This document shows, piece by piece, positions 1 through 8,379 of a stretch of 64,000 nucleotides of DNA (position 1 is the stretch's first letter; each line of letters begins with the position of its first letter). The notes beneath the pieces were generated by a model. The model was not told the origin of the DNA. It did no database searches and saw nothing but the letters and a program-made list of their open reading frames with translations. Made by a program: the position numbers and the translations under genes. The stretch is from JADJGC01 sp964576925 (GTDB lineage Bacteria > Zixibacteria > MSB-5A5 > CAIYYT01). The DNA lies in assembly GCA_964576925.1 (NCBI GenBank), contig CAZNWJ010000002.1, positions 124,001 to 188,000 of the forward strand, in the 5' to 3' direction.

Positions 1-1
1 T

Positions 2-1594
2 GCGGAACCTGCCGTGACTATTGCGACGCAAGGCGGGATCAACTTCTACCTGGGCAACAATGCCGAGGCGGACGGCGTTAGTGCAGTGATGCCCGGCAAA
101 CTTGGCTACGCCTGGCAGTATGCGGATATTAAGCACCTGGCCGAGACTGAAACCGGTGCAGAATTGTCTCCGGGCGAGGTCAGCTCATACTACTTTGGAG
201 AGGGCTGGAGGTTCATAGCGTCGCATCCGCTTGATTGGCTGGCGCTGCTTGTGAAGAAGGTCTACCTGCTCTTTTCCGGCGATGACATTTCCAATAACCG
301 TAATCTGCCTTTCTTCAAGTCACAAACAATGGTCTTGAAGCTGCTACCGATAGGGATGGGTGTTCTGGTGCCACTCGGACTTGTCGGAATGTGGCTCTGT
401 CGGCGCAAGTCTTCGATTGTCGCGATGCTGGCGATCAGCGCACTGACCTATGGACTGTCGTTTGTGGCCTTTTTCGTGAACTCACGCTTTCGCTTACCGA
501 TGTTGCCACTCCTGGCAGTGTTTGCTGCGGCGGCGTTGATCGAGCTTTGGGAGCTTCGACGAGCAGGAAGTGCGAGGCAGATTGCGCTGCCGGCCGTCAG
601 TATCGTCTTGCTTGCGGTGCTGCTCAACAGCAACCCGTACGGCCTCCAATTCGACAACCGCCAGCAGGCACACTTCAGCCGCGGCAATTTGCTCCTGGAT
701 GCCGGTCGGACATCCGAGGCGATCAATGAATATCATGCGGCGTTGTCTTCGGAACCTCCGCTGCTGCAGGCGAATCTCAATCTCGGGCTCGCATTTCTCC
801 GGCTCGGGCAATTCGACTCCGCCTGGCATTACTTTTTGATTGAAGATTCGCTCGCTTCCGGTAGCGCCGAAGCGATGAACAATCTTGCCTACATGTACCG
901 ACAGACGCAGCAGTATACCGAGGCAATAGTTGCCGCTGAGGCGGCGCTGGAATTGAAGCCGTACCTGAGCGAGGCGAGATTGAATCTCTGGTACTCGCTC
1001 CGCGAATCGGGTCGGGGAGACAGCGCGGCGATCCTGATCGGAGAATACGAACGGGGCCACAGGCTGACCAATGCCGAGAGCTTCATCGCGGCTGTGGTCG
1101 AGGCCGATCTTGGCGACTTGGTCAAGAGCGAGAGGCGCTTGCGGAAGCTGCTCGGCGAACTTGAAAGCAACGAGGTACCATCCTATTCGGAAGCGTCAAA
1201 CATATCACGTACCTCAGATGTCCTGGCGCCCGCGATGTTTGAAAGCCGCGTCACCTACAACCTGGGCTTCGTGCTCGGCAGTAAAGGCGAACTTGACTCG
1301 GCGGTGGTTTATCTACAGAGGGCTGTACAACTTGATCCGCAGTTATCCGAAGGCTGGACAAATCTGGGATCTGCCTACTTCGCACTCAAGCGTTATTCGG
1401 ATGCGATTGATGCCCTTGAACGCAGCCTCGCGCTGGGCACCCAGACGGAGATTGTCACCTTCAATTTGGCGCTATCTCACCTGGCGCTGGCCGACACATC
1501 CAGCGGCCTGCGCTACTTGCAGCAGAGCCTTGATCTTCGACCGGGGTTTGCACCGGCGCAGGCGCTATTGAACGCGCTCACAGGAAGTAAGTAA
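2..1594 (+). CDS. GT39-like membrane glycosyltransferase with C-terminal TPR domain (5' partial)
   Basis: The reading frame is already open at base 2, so the true start lies outside the window and about 530 residues are visible. The N-terminal visible part has GGINFYLGNN followed by hydrophobic segments, as in the C-terminal half of PMT/ArnT-type (GT39) lipid-linked sugar transferases. From about residue 225 to the end there are TPR-like helix pairs, for example NLGSAYFALKRYSDAIDAL, which usually mediate protein contacts. GT39 enzymes act in the inner membrane and move a sugar from a polyprenyl carrier to a protein or lipid; the catalytic N-terminus is not visible, so the substrate cannot be stated. 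The next gene is convergent and the two share a terminator. The GT39 assignment is moderately sure; the TPR part is clear. Confidence 0.75.
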   Translation, partial: AEPAVTIATQGGINFYLGNNAEADGVSAVMPGKLGYAWQYADIKHLAETETGAELSPGEVSSYYFGEGWRFIASHPLDWLALLVKKVYLLFSGDDISNNRNLPFFKSQTMVLKLLPIGMGVLVPLGLVGMWLCRRKSSIVAMLAISALTYGLSFVAFFVNSRFRLPMLPLLAVFAAAALIELWELRRAGSARQIALPAVSIVLLAVLLNSNPYGLQFDNRQQAHFSRGNLLLDAGRTSEAINEYHAALSSEPPLLQANLNLGLAFLRLGQFDSAWHYFLIEDSLASGSAEAMNNLAYMYRQTQQYTEAIVAAEAALELKPYLSEARLNLWYSLRESGRGDSAAILIGEYERGHRLTNAESFIAAVVEADLGDLVKSERRLRKLLGELESNEVPSYSEASNISRTSDVLAPAMFESRVTYNLGFVLGSKGELDSAVVYLQRAVQLDPQLSEGWTNLGSAYFALKRYSDAIDALERSLALGTQTEIVTFNLALSHLALADTSSGLRYLQQSLDLRPGFAPAQALLNALTGSK

Positions 1595-1598
1595 CCGC

Positions 1599-1629
1599 AA
1601 AAAAAAGCGCCGGGGAGAATACCCGGCGC
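1599..1629 (-). terminator. Rho-independent terminator between convergent genes
   Basis: An 8-bp perfect GC stem (1607-1614 with 1622-1629, 7-nt loop) is flanked by eight A residues at 1599-1606, which read as a T tract on the minus strand. It ends the minus-strand surface-protein cluster. On the plus strand the hairpin lacks a good T tract, so it would serve the glycosyltransferase gene only weakly. Confidence 0.8.
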
Positions 1630-1649
1630 CTTGATCATCTTGGTTACGA

Positions 1650-3581
1650 TCACTCGAGGAACCAATCCATCATCTTTTGTGTGATCCTGATTGCATCCTC
1701 TTCCTTCGTGCAGAAGGCCGAAAAGCCGAAGAGTGCGGATTTGAATATGCCGCGATTCTGTCGCACGGCAAGGATCGTACCCTGCAACTGCTTGACTTTT
1801 CGCTGGTAGCTAAGTGGAATCTCGCTTCCAAAGGCAGATTCATAAAGGAAGAGCGGCTCGCTCAGTAGATCGCGAACGAAATAGCTCGAATTGGGCGCTC
1901 CGCGGAAGCGAAGCGTGTCGAGTTCATCGACACCGTTTCGAACGTAGTTGTAGGTAAGTTGCACCCGCTCAAGGTCCATTTCGAAATCCTCGAACCCTGT
2001 GCCCCGCAATGCCAATCCTCCCTTGTGCTGCTCGATGGTTGGAGGCGCATTCTCCTTGTCACTCCGATCCCAGAGAGCGCGCTCTGTGTAGGAGGTGTTC
2101 CAGAATCCACGGTACTCGGCGGTCACACCGAAATATCGAATCGGCCACTGGTTGGCCAGGTAGTTCTGATTTGACTTGGCTGGAATAGACAACAGGCCCT
2201 CGGAAACCGGGAGAATCCCGCAAAACGCGGAAGGCGACCAGAGCCATACATTACCACCGAAGTCCATGTAATCCGTGAGATTGGCAAAGTAGATGGCGTA
2301 AGTTTTCGGCCGATTGCCGTCGGCCAAGACGACAACGACGCGATACTTGCCGTAGAGCTGCTTCGACGGCACTAAGAAGGCCGCGTTACTCTCCGTAATG
2401 TTGAAATTTGCATGGAGCGTGTCGGCATCCGGGTAGCCGGCATCGGCAAAGAGCTTCTTGTAAGCCTTGACCATGTCGTTCTCGACGAAGGTCGCATAAT
2501 CGATCGGATAATTGTTCGGGAAACAGGGGATTTCCCCCGGACTGGCGCTACTGAAGCAGAACGACGGAATGAAGACCAAGACGTTCTTCTCGAATTTCGG
2601 ATACACCGCGGTAAAGACCCTGTACTCGGGGGTCGGATCAGGAGCTGACGCATCATCACGCGCCGTCACCTTGACCACAAAGTCGGCAATCTGAGTGGTG
2701 TCGGTCTGGGGCGCACCTCGCCACAAGTTATAGAATTGTGCGGCTGTATTGCTGACCCAGACGCTTCCGGTGTTGGTGTCGCGCGAACTCAGCACCAGCT
2801 TCGAGATGTCCGTGGTGTCAATCGTGAAGCCTGCCTTCGGAGCGCCGGTCGTCCGATCGTAGTCAAGCTGGCGATGCGGATAAGGACCGAAGACTTGATA
2901 GTAGAACGTGAATGGCGGTTGATCAGCGACGTTCGGAAAGTCGATTTGATCATTGCCCTTCCACTCGAAGGTGACTCCGCGGTAGACGGAAGTTGTCTCT
3001 GGAAGGTCATAATAAAAGGTCGTGTCGGGTTCAGTCGTGATTTCGGTAGACGGCGGGTTATTGTTGCGCGAGTACAGGCTGTACTGCGTTGTCGAACGCG
3101 CCGAGTCGTCATCGACGCCCCGCACGAAGAAATACTGCTTAACCGTGTCCGCCGGGGTATTTCCTGCAATCAGGCGAATCTCCTGCCGGGTGGGACTGTC
3201 GGTATTCTCCACATCAATGATTTGCCAGCATGTCGGATCACAAGGGCTCGTCGGGCCCGGAGCATCGATTGCACCATTCGCGTAAGCGATGATGGCAGCC
3301 GGATTGCTGGTATCAACCGAGGCGGCAACGACACTAGCCTTGATTACGGCATACTCGTAGGTGACGATGAAGCCGTCGGCATCGGTACCAAACCAGTTGA
3401 TGACCGGGCTGGTGGTGAAGTGTGAGCCGCTCGGCGGTACATTGACAATCTCTACAACCGGCGCCGAGTTTTCAGGAATCGGGCCTTCGGGTTTCTTTGA
3501 CGAGCATGAAGACAGTGCAAAAGCGACTGCCACAGCCAAGGCCAATCCCACTACCACCCGCAATGTTCTCTTATTGAACAT
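1650..3581 (-). CDS. Large secreted lipoprotein of unknown function
   Basis: 643 residues. The N-terminus is a lipoprotein signal (hydrophobic stretch, lipobox LSSC, predicted lipidated Cys26), so the protein should be anchored in the outer or inner membrane. A fibronectin/Ig-like stretch follows (about 35-130, with FGTDADGFIVTYEYAV), then a long region without a family I recognise; around 330-500 it contains a Rossmann-like VVVVLADGNR segment. A clear GGAGG lies upstream of the ATG. It is the last gene of the TonB receptor-cargo-PorV cluster, 37 bp after the second PorV gene, and is probably cotranscribed. Such Ig-bearing lipoproteins are common beside PorV/cargo genes in FCB bacteria; a role in the same surface assembly is inference. 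Confidence 0.7.
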   Translation of the reverse strand: MFNKRTLRVVVGLALAVAVAFALSSCSSKKPEGPIPENSAPVVEIVNVPPSGSHFTTSPVINWFGTDADGFIVTYEYAVIKASVVAASVDTSNPAAIIAYANGAIDAPGPTSPCDPTCWQIIDVENTDSPTRQEIRLIAGNTPADTVKQYFFVRGVDDDSARSTTQYSLYSRNNNPPSTEITTEPDTTFYYDLPETTSVYRGVTFEWKGNDQIDFPNVADQPPFTFYYQVFGPYPHRQLDYDRTTGAPKAGFTIDTTDISKLVLSSRDTNTGSVWVSNTAAQFYNLWRGAPQTDTTQIADFVVKVTARDDASAPDPTPEYRVFTAVYPKFEKNVLVFIPSFCFSSASPGEIPCFPNNYPIDYATFVENDMVKAYKKLFADAGYPDADTLHANFNITESNAAFLVPSKQLYGKYRVVVVLADGNRPKTYAIYFANLTDYMDFGGNVWLWSPSAFCGILPVSEGLLSIPAKSNQNYLANQWPIRYFGVTAEYRGFWNTSYTERALWDRSDKENAPPTIEQHKGGLALRGTGFEDFEMDLERVQLTYNYVRNGVDELDTLRFRGAPNSSYFVRDLLSEPLFLYESAFGSEIPLSYQRKVKQLQGTILAVRQNRGIFKSALFGFSAFCTKEEDAIRITQKMMDWFLE

Positions 3582-3618
3582 CTATCTATACCTCCTCAAA
3601 CAAGAGCATAATTCGTCC

Positions 3619-4548
3619 TTAGAACTTCAACCCGAGGGTGAAGCGATGGGCCTGTTCGAGCAAACCCATATCCTGATAGCCGTAGTCTAAGCGCAACTCC
3701 ATCTGATTGAACGGCACACGTACGCCGCCGCCAGCGCTGAAGCTGCCTTCGTCATAATTGAACTTCTGACCCACCCGCAAAAAGTACTTCTCCGAGTATT
3801 GGTATTCAAATCCCGCGTTGTACTTCTCCAAGTTGTCCGAGGGATGCGATGCCTCCAGCGCGAATACGCCTTTGTGCTGTTCACCCTCCAACACATTGAT
3901 CGCTCCGCCAAACTTGAAGTTGATCGGCAGAGGATAACTCTCCTGGATAAACGTCATATCCGGGCCAAAATTCGTAATCACCATCGAAATCTTGAAGTTC
4001 CGGAAGCCTGTGTCGTAGCTCGTGCCGACGTCGGCTGCCCAACCCGTCGACCGTTCGTCTTCCAACAGCTCGTCGATCAGCTTCACCGTCACGCCAACAC
4101 TAAAGCGATCCGTCAGCGCCCGTCCGTAGCTCAATGTCGCTGCGTAGCTCCCCGCGCCGAAGGTCCGGCCCGTCCCCAAGTTGTACTCGTACGTCGTCTC
4201 TTCCATATCACCCGCATCCAAGGCGTAGAACCCCACTCCCAGTACCCCTCCCAGGCGGTAGAGCGGATACGCCACGCCCGCAAAGTCGTACTGAATTTCC
4301 GCCAGGTACTCGATATGGCTCACCACGATCTCCCGATCGTACAACTGCGTCAGACCCGCCGGGTTGTAATACATCGCCGTCGCGTCATTCGCCACCGCCA
4401 CAAACGCTTCTCCCATCCCGATCGCACGGGCACTCACGCCAATCTCCAAGAACTGCGCTCCCGCTGTCGCCACTTTCGCCTGGCCGTAGACTACGCCAGG
4501 CAATAGCACCAGCAGCAGAAGGAAACACAGATTACGACTCTTTATCAT
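3619..4548 (-). CDS. PorV/PorQ-family outer-membrane protein, copy 2
   Basis: 309 residues with a signal peptide (cleavage near VYGQ) and then the typical PorV/UPF0164 start: GAQFLEIGVSARAIGMGEAF, followed by DATAMYYNPAGL. The remainder is alternating beta-strand sequence ending in LGLKF, a C-terminal Phe typical of outer-membrane barrels. PorV proteins of the type IX secretion system carry cargo from the translocon to the attachment machinery. The gene lies directly after a cargo-like gene with a C-terminal sorting domain (47-bp spacer). GAGGAG precedes the ATG by 6 nt. The DNA is identical base for base to the gene at 7209-8138, which is unusual for paralogues sitting between diverged neighbours. 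Confidence 0.88.
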   Translation of the reverse strand: MIKSRNLCFLLLLVLLPGVVYGQAKVATAGAQFLEIGVSARAIGMGEAFVAVANDATAMYYNPAGLTQLYDREIVVSHIEYLAEIQYDFAGVAYPLYRLGGVLGVGFYALDAGDMEETTYEYNLGTGRTFGAGSYAATLSYGRALTDRFSVGVTVKLIDELLEDERSTGWAADVGTSYDTGFRNFKISMVITNFGPDMTFIQESYPLPINFKFGGAINVLEGEQHKGVFALEASHPSDNLEKYNAGFEYQYSEKYFLRVGQKFNYDEGSFSAGGGVRVPFNQMELRLDYGYQDMGLLEQAHRFTLGLKF

Positions 4549-4789
4549 TACCGGCTCCTCTATCTCGTCCTGACTTGACTCTCTTCACACCACAACTACT
4601 TGATGATCACAAACTTCCCGACCTGAGTCCCCAACGCGCTTTCTACCGTGTACAGGTAGATCCCCGACACCGCCGCCTGCGTATTGCGCGTGATCAGATC
4701 CCACGTCATCATGCTCCCGCCCTCTTGATAAGGGCAATTGCAGGGGTGCTGCAGTTCGCGCACCAGATCGCCGTCGAGCGTATAAATCC
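3619..4789. repeat. Perfect 1,171-bp direct repeat, copy A
   Basis: Bases 3619-4789 are identical to 7209-8379 (offset 3,590) in my line-by-line comparison. The repeat starts at the last base of the PorV stop codon, covers the PorV gene and the 47-bp spacer, and ends 194 bp inside the neighbouring cargo gene, where the copies differ first at 4790/8380. The flanks are unrelated on one side and diverged-homologous on the other. Confidence 0.95.
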
Positions 4790-7145
4790 GAATCGTGGCT
4801 TCGCTCGGCAGGTTCGCAAAGTGAATCCGGCGAGCATAATCCACACCGGCATTTCCGGTGTTTGACTGTGTCTCGTATCCTGCCTCGAGGTAGCCGCCGT
4901 CAATGCGGTACGGGTTCGGAAATACGACAACGTCGAGTTTCTGTGCCTCGACTCGCTCCGCCGAGTAGACCGGGTAGACTTGAATCGCATTCGCCAACGG
5001 CGAGCTTTCCAAGGCAGCCAGGCTTGTCGCCGGATTGCCGAAATCAAAAGCGGTCACCGCGAAGTAAACGGGCCGTGAAGCAAGCAGTCCGTCGATCGAG
5101 AACTTGTATTCGTAATAGGCGTCAACCGAATCGTTCAGGTCCGGCTCCCATATCATTTCACCGGGCTGAGCATCGGGATACAACTTCTGGATCTGGCCGG
5201 GACCGTTGATCTCGGCTTGGTTGAAGTCCTGTTTGGTAAAATAGTAGGCCGTCACGATTCCACCGGGATCGACCCAGGGCAGTGAATCGGAACTCGATGT
5301 CCAGGCGTCGGGATCGAAATCTTGTCCATAAATCGCCTTCAAAGAATCGACCGAAAAGGGGATTTCAGTCAGCTCCCAGCGCGCCGGGTCAAAGTCGAGG
5401 TTGAGCCGAAATCGATTGTAGTTGTCGGCATCATACGAGGTCAGCAGCGCATAATCGCTAAGCAGGGGTCCGCTGCCCATATAGACGCGATAACCTTCGA
5501 AGTCACGGAGCCCTGAGAACAAATCCTGGTTTGTCTCAGATTCCTTCCCGTTCCACCGAATCTCGACAGCCCCGGGCGAGGCAGAATAGCGCAGGCGCGG
5601 AGGCTGCGGCGGCGGCGGACCGGTGAAATCCGGAACGCCATCACCAAAGCGGTAAATCTCCTTGCCGGTGCAAGGATTCACGATGGGGTCAGTGACACCG
5701 GGGATGGTGTTTTCGCCATCGCCATCGGTGTCGACACCGGGATTATCATAGACCCAACCGGCCCATTGCGCATTGGTCGCCAAGTCGCCGAAGTTGAGCA
5801 AGGCATCGAACTTCGACGGGTCAGCCGTACTGAATTCATCGAAGTCACCGGGGCGCACGTGGAAGTTGTCGCCGGCGATGTAAGCCATCGTGACCGGCAG
5901 AGAGTCGCCGGGCGCAATGTCGAATGGTCCGAACGAGAGCAAGTACCGAGTATCAAAGCCGTCGGCCAAATCTTCACCTACAGACGCGTTCGGGGGCAAC
6001 CAGCCCTGCGCCGAGAAATCAGTTGCCGAATACAATTGATCATAATCGAACTCAGCGTTCTTCATGAAGAAGTACTTGTTCTCGTCACCGGCGGGTGTTC
6101 CCAGTCCGCCCGTTCCGAGTCCGCGGGCGTTCTCCTGCCGCACCGGTCCCCAGTCGAGATCGACGTTATCGCCGTTAGACACCCACCAATTGAAGCTGGT
6201 CTTCAGCTCAGGATTAGGCGTACGAACAACGCGCGTGCCGGTGACGGCGGTCGGGCTGTATTTGTTGAAGACGCCTCCACTTGGATCACCATCGTTGTCG
6301 GCAATCCAAGCGGTATTGATGATATCCTCCAGATCAGGGCAGGAAGGTGAAGGTACAGAAGCCTTAAAGCCGCAGATATCATCTTTGAAATAATTATTCG
6401 TAATATTGTGGCCGACGTCGGCGTCAACGTAGATGCCCATGTAAGATTTTTTGATCTCGTTGATGCCAATATTCTTGATCAGGAAGTCGATCAGGATAAA
6501 GTCCTCGGCGTATGAATACGACCACGAGTAGCTTTTCTGAGTAATCTCGACGCCAATCGGGGCATGCGGCCGACCTTCCTCCGGATTCTGTTGTACGTAC
6601 GCTTCGTCGGTGAGAGTGTCGGTGTAGACGGCGATGTAGTCCGCCTCGCTAACCGCATCGTCAGAGTATTCCGGCTCTGACTTTCTAATTGTCCGCTTGA
6701 TCATCGAGCCTTGAGGCGCTGCGTCGGCGTAGAATTCAAAGATGTGTTGCCAGCCGTCGTGACCGTGTGACACCAGCGTGTCTTCGTTGACAACGGCGCC
6801 AATCCAGAGCGCGCCCTGGAAGAGGTATTCTATGCCGGTGCCGGCCGGATAGACACACGACGGCGCCGAGAGACCGGTCTCCGGGTCAAGAATGCTCGGG
6901 TCGGCCTGATTGCCAAAAATGCCGTAATTCGTCATGCACAGATGGATGTTGCCCACCTTGTGCACGCGCACTTCGAGAATCGGGGCAGCAGCCGGTTTGC
7001 GAAGTGCCTGGATCCTCTTGATGTGGTCGCGCGTGGTTTCGTTCGAAACCAACGCTGCTTGCAGCAGGCCGCTGAAGCAGAACACAAGAAGACCACTTAG
7101 CAGCATCAGCCGCTGCGCGCCGGATACCGACCGCAAAACGTTCAT
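4596..7145 (-). CDS. Secreted cargo protein A with FlgD/type IX-like C-terminal sorting domain
   Basis: 849 residues. I chose the ATG at 7145, preceded by GGAGGAAG at good spacing, because it gives a clean signal peptide (MNVLRSVSGAQRLMLLSGLL, cleavage near LQAA); an upstream in-frame start at 7181 has no such support. The middle is a large exported domain shared with cargo B, including a Pro-rich linker (PPPPQPPRLRYSASPG) before a fibronectin-like part. The last ~100 residues (VVFPNPYRIDGGYLEAGYE to GKFVIIK) match the FlgD-Ig/T9SS type A-like sorting domain found in FCB secreted proteins. It is paralogous to the gene at 8186-10753 but clearly diverged, except for the last 64 codons, which are identical in DNA. 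The function of the large domain is unknown to me. Confidence 0.8.
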   Translation of the reverse strand: MNVLRSVSGAQRLMLLSGLLVFCFSGLLQAALVSNETTRDHIKRIQALRKPAAAPILEVRVHKVGNIHLCMTNYGIFGNQADPSILDPETGLSAPSCVYPAGTGIEYLFQGALWIGAVVNEDTLVSHGHDGWQHIFEFYADAAPQGSMIKRTIRKSEPEYSDDAVSEADYIAVYTDTLTDEAYVQQNPEEGRPHAPIGVEITQKSYSWSYSYAEDFILIDFLIKNIGINEIKKSYMGIYVDADVGHNITNNYFKDDICGFKASVPSPSCPDLEDIINTAWIADNDGDPSGGVFNKYSPTAVTGTRVVRTPNPELKTSFNWWVSNGDNVDLDWGPVRQENARGLGTGGLGTPAGDENKYFFMKNAEFDYDQLYSATDFSAQGWLPPNASVGEDLADGFDTRYLLSFGPFDIAPGDSLPVTMAYIAGDNFHVRPGDFDEFSTADPSKFDALLNFGDLATNAQWAGWVYDNPGVDTDGDGENTIPGVTDPIVNPCTGKEIYRFGDGVPDFTGPPPPQPPRLRYSASPGAVEIRWNGKESETNQDLFSGLRDFEGYRVYMGSGPLLSDYALLTSYDADNYNRFRLNLDFDPARWELTEIPFSVDSLKAIYGQDFDPDAWTSSSDSLPWVDPGGIVTAYYFTKQDFNQAEINGPGQIQKLYPDAQPGEMIWEPDLNDSVDAYYEYKFSIDGLLASRPVYFAVTAFDFGNPATSLAALESSPLANAIQVYPVYSAERVEAQKLDVVVFPNPYRIDGGYLEAGYETQSNTGNAGVDYARRIHFANLPSEATIRIYTLDGDLVRELQHPCNCPYQEGGSMMTWDLITRNTQAAVSGIYLYTVESALGTQVGKFVIIK

Positions 7146-7208
7146 TCGTCTTCCTCCAACTCTATCGATAAAGAGTTTCAATATCGTAGTGGCAATAGGC
7201 TCTCGTCT

Positions 7209-8138
7209 TTAGAACTTCAACCCGAGGGTGAAGCGATGGGCCTGTTCGAGCAAACCCATATCCTGATAGCCGTAGTCTAAGCGCAACTCCATCTGATTGA
7301 ACGGCACACGTACGCCGCCGCCAGCGCTGAAGCTGCCTTCGTCATAATTGAACTTCTGACCCACCCGCAAAAAGTACTTCTCCGAGTATTGGTATTCAAA
7401 TCCCGCGTTGTACTTCTCCAAGTTGTCCGAGGGATGCGATGCCTCCAGCGCGAATACGCCTTTGTGCTGTTCACCCTCCAACACATTGATCGCTCCGCCA
7501 AACTTGAAGTTGATCGGCAGAGGATAACTCTCCTGGATAAACGTCATATCCGGGCCAAAATTCGTAATCACCATCGAAATCTTGAAGTTCCGGAAGCCTG
7601 TGTCGTAGCTCGTGCCGACGTCGGCTGCCCAACCCGTCGACCGTTCGTCTTCCAACAGCTCGTCGATCAGCTTCACCGTCACGCCAACACTAAAGCGATC
7701 CGTCAGCGCCCGTCCGTAGCTCAATGTCGCTGCGTAGCTCCCCGCGCCGAAGGTCCGGCCCGTCCCCAAGTTGTACTCGTACGTCGTCTCTTCCATATCA
7801 CCCGCATCCAAGGCGTAGAACCCCACTCCCAGTACCCCTCCCAGGCGGTAGAGCGGATACGCCACGCCCGCAAAGTCGTACTGAATTTCCGCCAGGTACT
7901 CGATATGGCTCACCACGATCTCCCGATCGTACAACTGCGTCAGACCCGCCGGGTTGTAATACATCGCCGTCGCGTCATTCGCCACCGCCACAAACGCTTC
8001 TCCCATCCCGATCGCACGGGCACTCACGCCAATCTCCAAGAACTGCGCTCCCGCTGTCGCCACTTTCGCCTGGCCGTAGACTACGCCAGGCAATAGCACC
8101 AGCAGCAGAAGGAAACACAGATTACGACTCTTTATCAT
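7209..8138 (-). CDS. PorV/PorQ-family outer-membrane protein, copy 1
   Basis: 309 residues, identical in protein and DNA to the gene at 3619-4548 (signal peptide, NPAGL motif, barrel ending in LKF). It follows cargo B after 47 bp and precedes cargo A by 63 bp, so the cluster alternates cargo, PorV, cargo, PorV. Family knowledge makes it a likely shuttle or receptor for cargo with C-terminal sorting domains. The existence of two identical copies suggests either dosage or recent homogenisation; with one identical product, cargo-specific pairing of PorV and cargo cannot rest on PorV sequence differences. Confidence 0.88.
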   Translation of the reverse strand: MIKSRNLCFLLLLVLLPGVVYGQAKVATAGAQFLEIGVSARAIGMGEAFVAVANDATAMYYNPAGLTQLYDREIVVSHIEYLAEIQYDFAGVAYPLYRLGGVLGVGFYALDAGDMEETTYEYNLGTGRTFGAGSYAATLSYGRALTDRFSVGVTVKLIDELLEDERSTGWAADVGTSYDTGFRNFKISMVITNFGPDMTFIQESYPLPINFKFGGAINVLEGEQHKGVFALEASHPSDNLEKYNAGFEYQYSEKYFLRVGQKFNYDEGSFSAGGGVRVPFNQMELRLDYGYQDMGLLEQAHRFTLGLKF

Positions 8139-8379
8139 TACCGGCTCCTCTATCTCGTCCTGACTTGACTCTCTTCACACCACAACTACTTGATGATCAC
8201 AAACTTCCCGACCTGAGTCCCCAACGCGCTTTCTACCGTGTACAGGTAGATCCCCGACACCGCCGCCTGCGTATTGCGCGTGATCAGATCCCACGTCATC
8301 ATGCTCCCGCCCTCTTGATAAGGGCAATTGCAGGGGTGCTGCAGTTCGCGCACCAGATCGCCGTCGAGCGTATAAATCC
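7209..8379. repeat. Perfect 1,171-bp direct repeat, copy B
   Basis: This is the partner of 3619-4789. It covers PorV copy 1, the spacer and the last 194 bp of cargo B. The first mismatches with copy A are at 8380, then a few bases later within the sorting domain, after which the two cargo genes diverge progressively. Confidence 0.95.

Noticed and set aside
3799..4865. Long plus-strand frames opposite the PorV gene, repeated identically at 7389-8452
   Set aside because: They are antisense shadows of PorV and the sorting-domain region. They appear twice only because the DNA is duplicated, and the proteins are Arg/Pro-rich without any family.
3619..8379. Insertion sequence as an explanation for the 1.17-kb repeat
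   Set aside because: There is no transposase, no terminal inverted repeat and no target-site duplication; the content is PorV plus part of a cargo gene.
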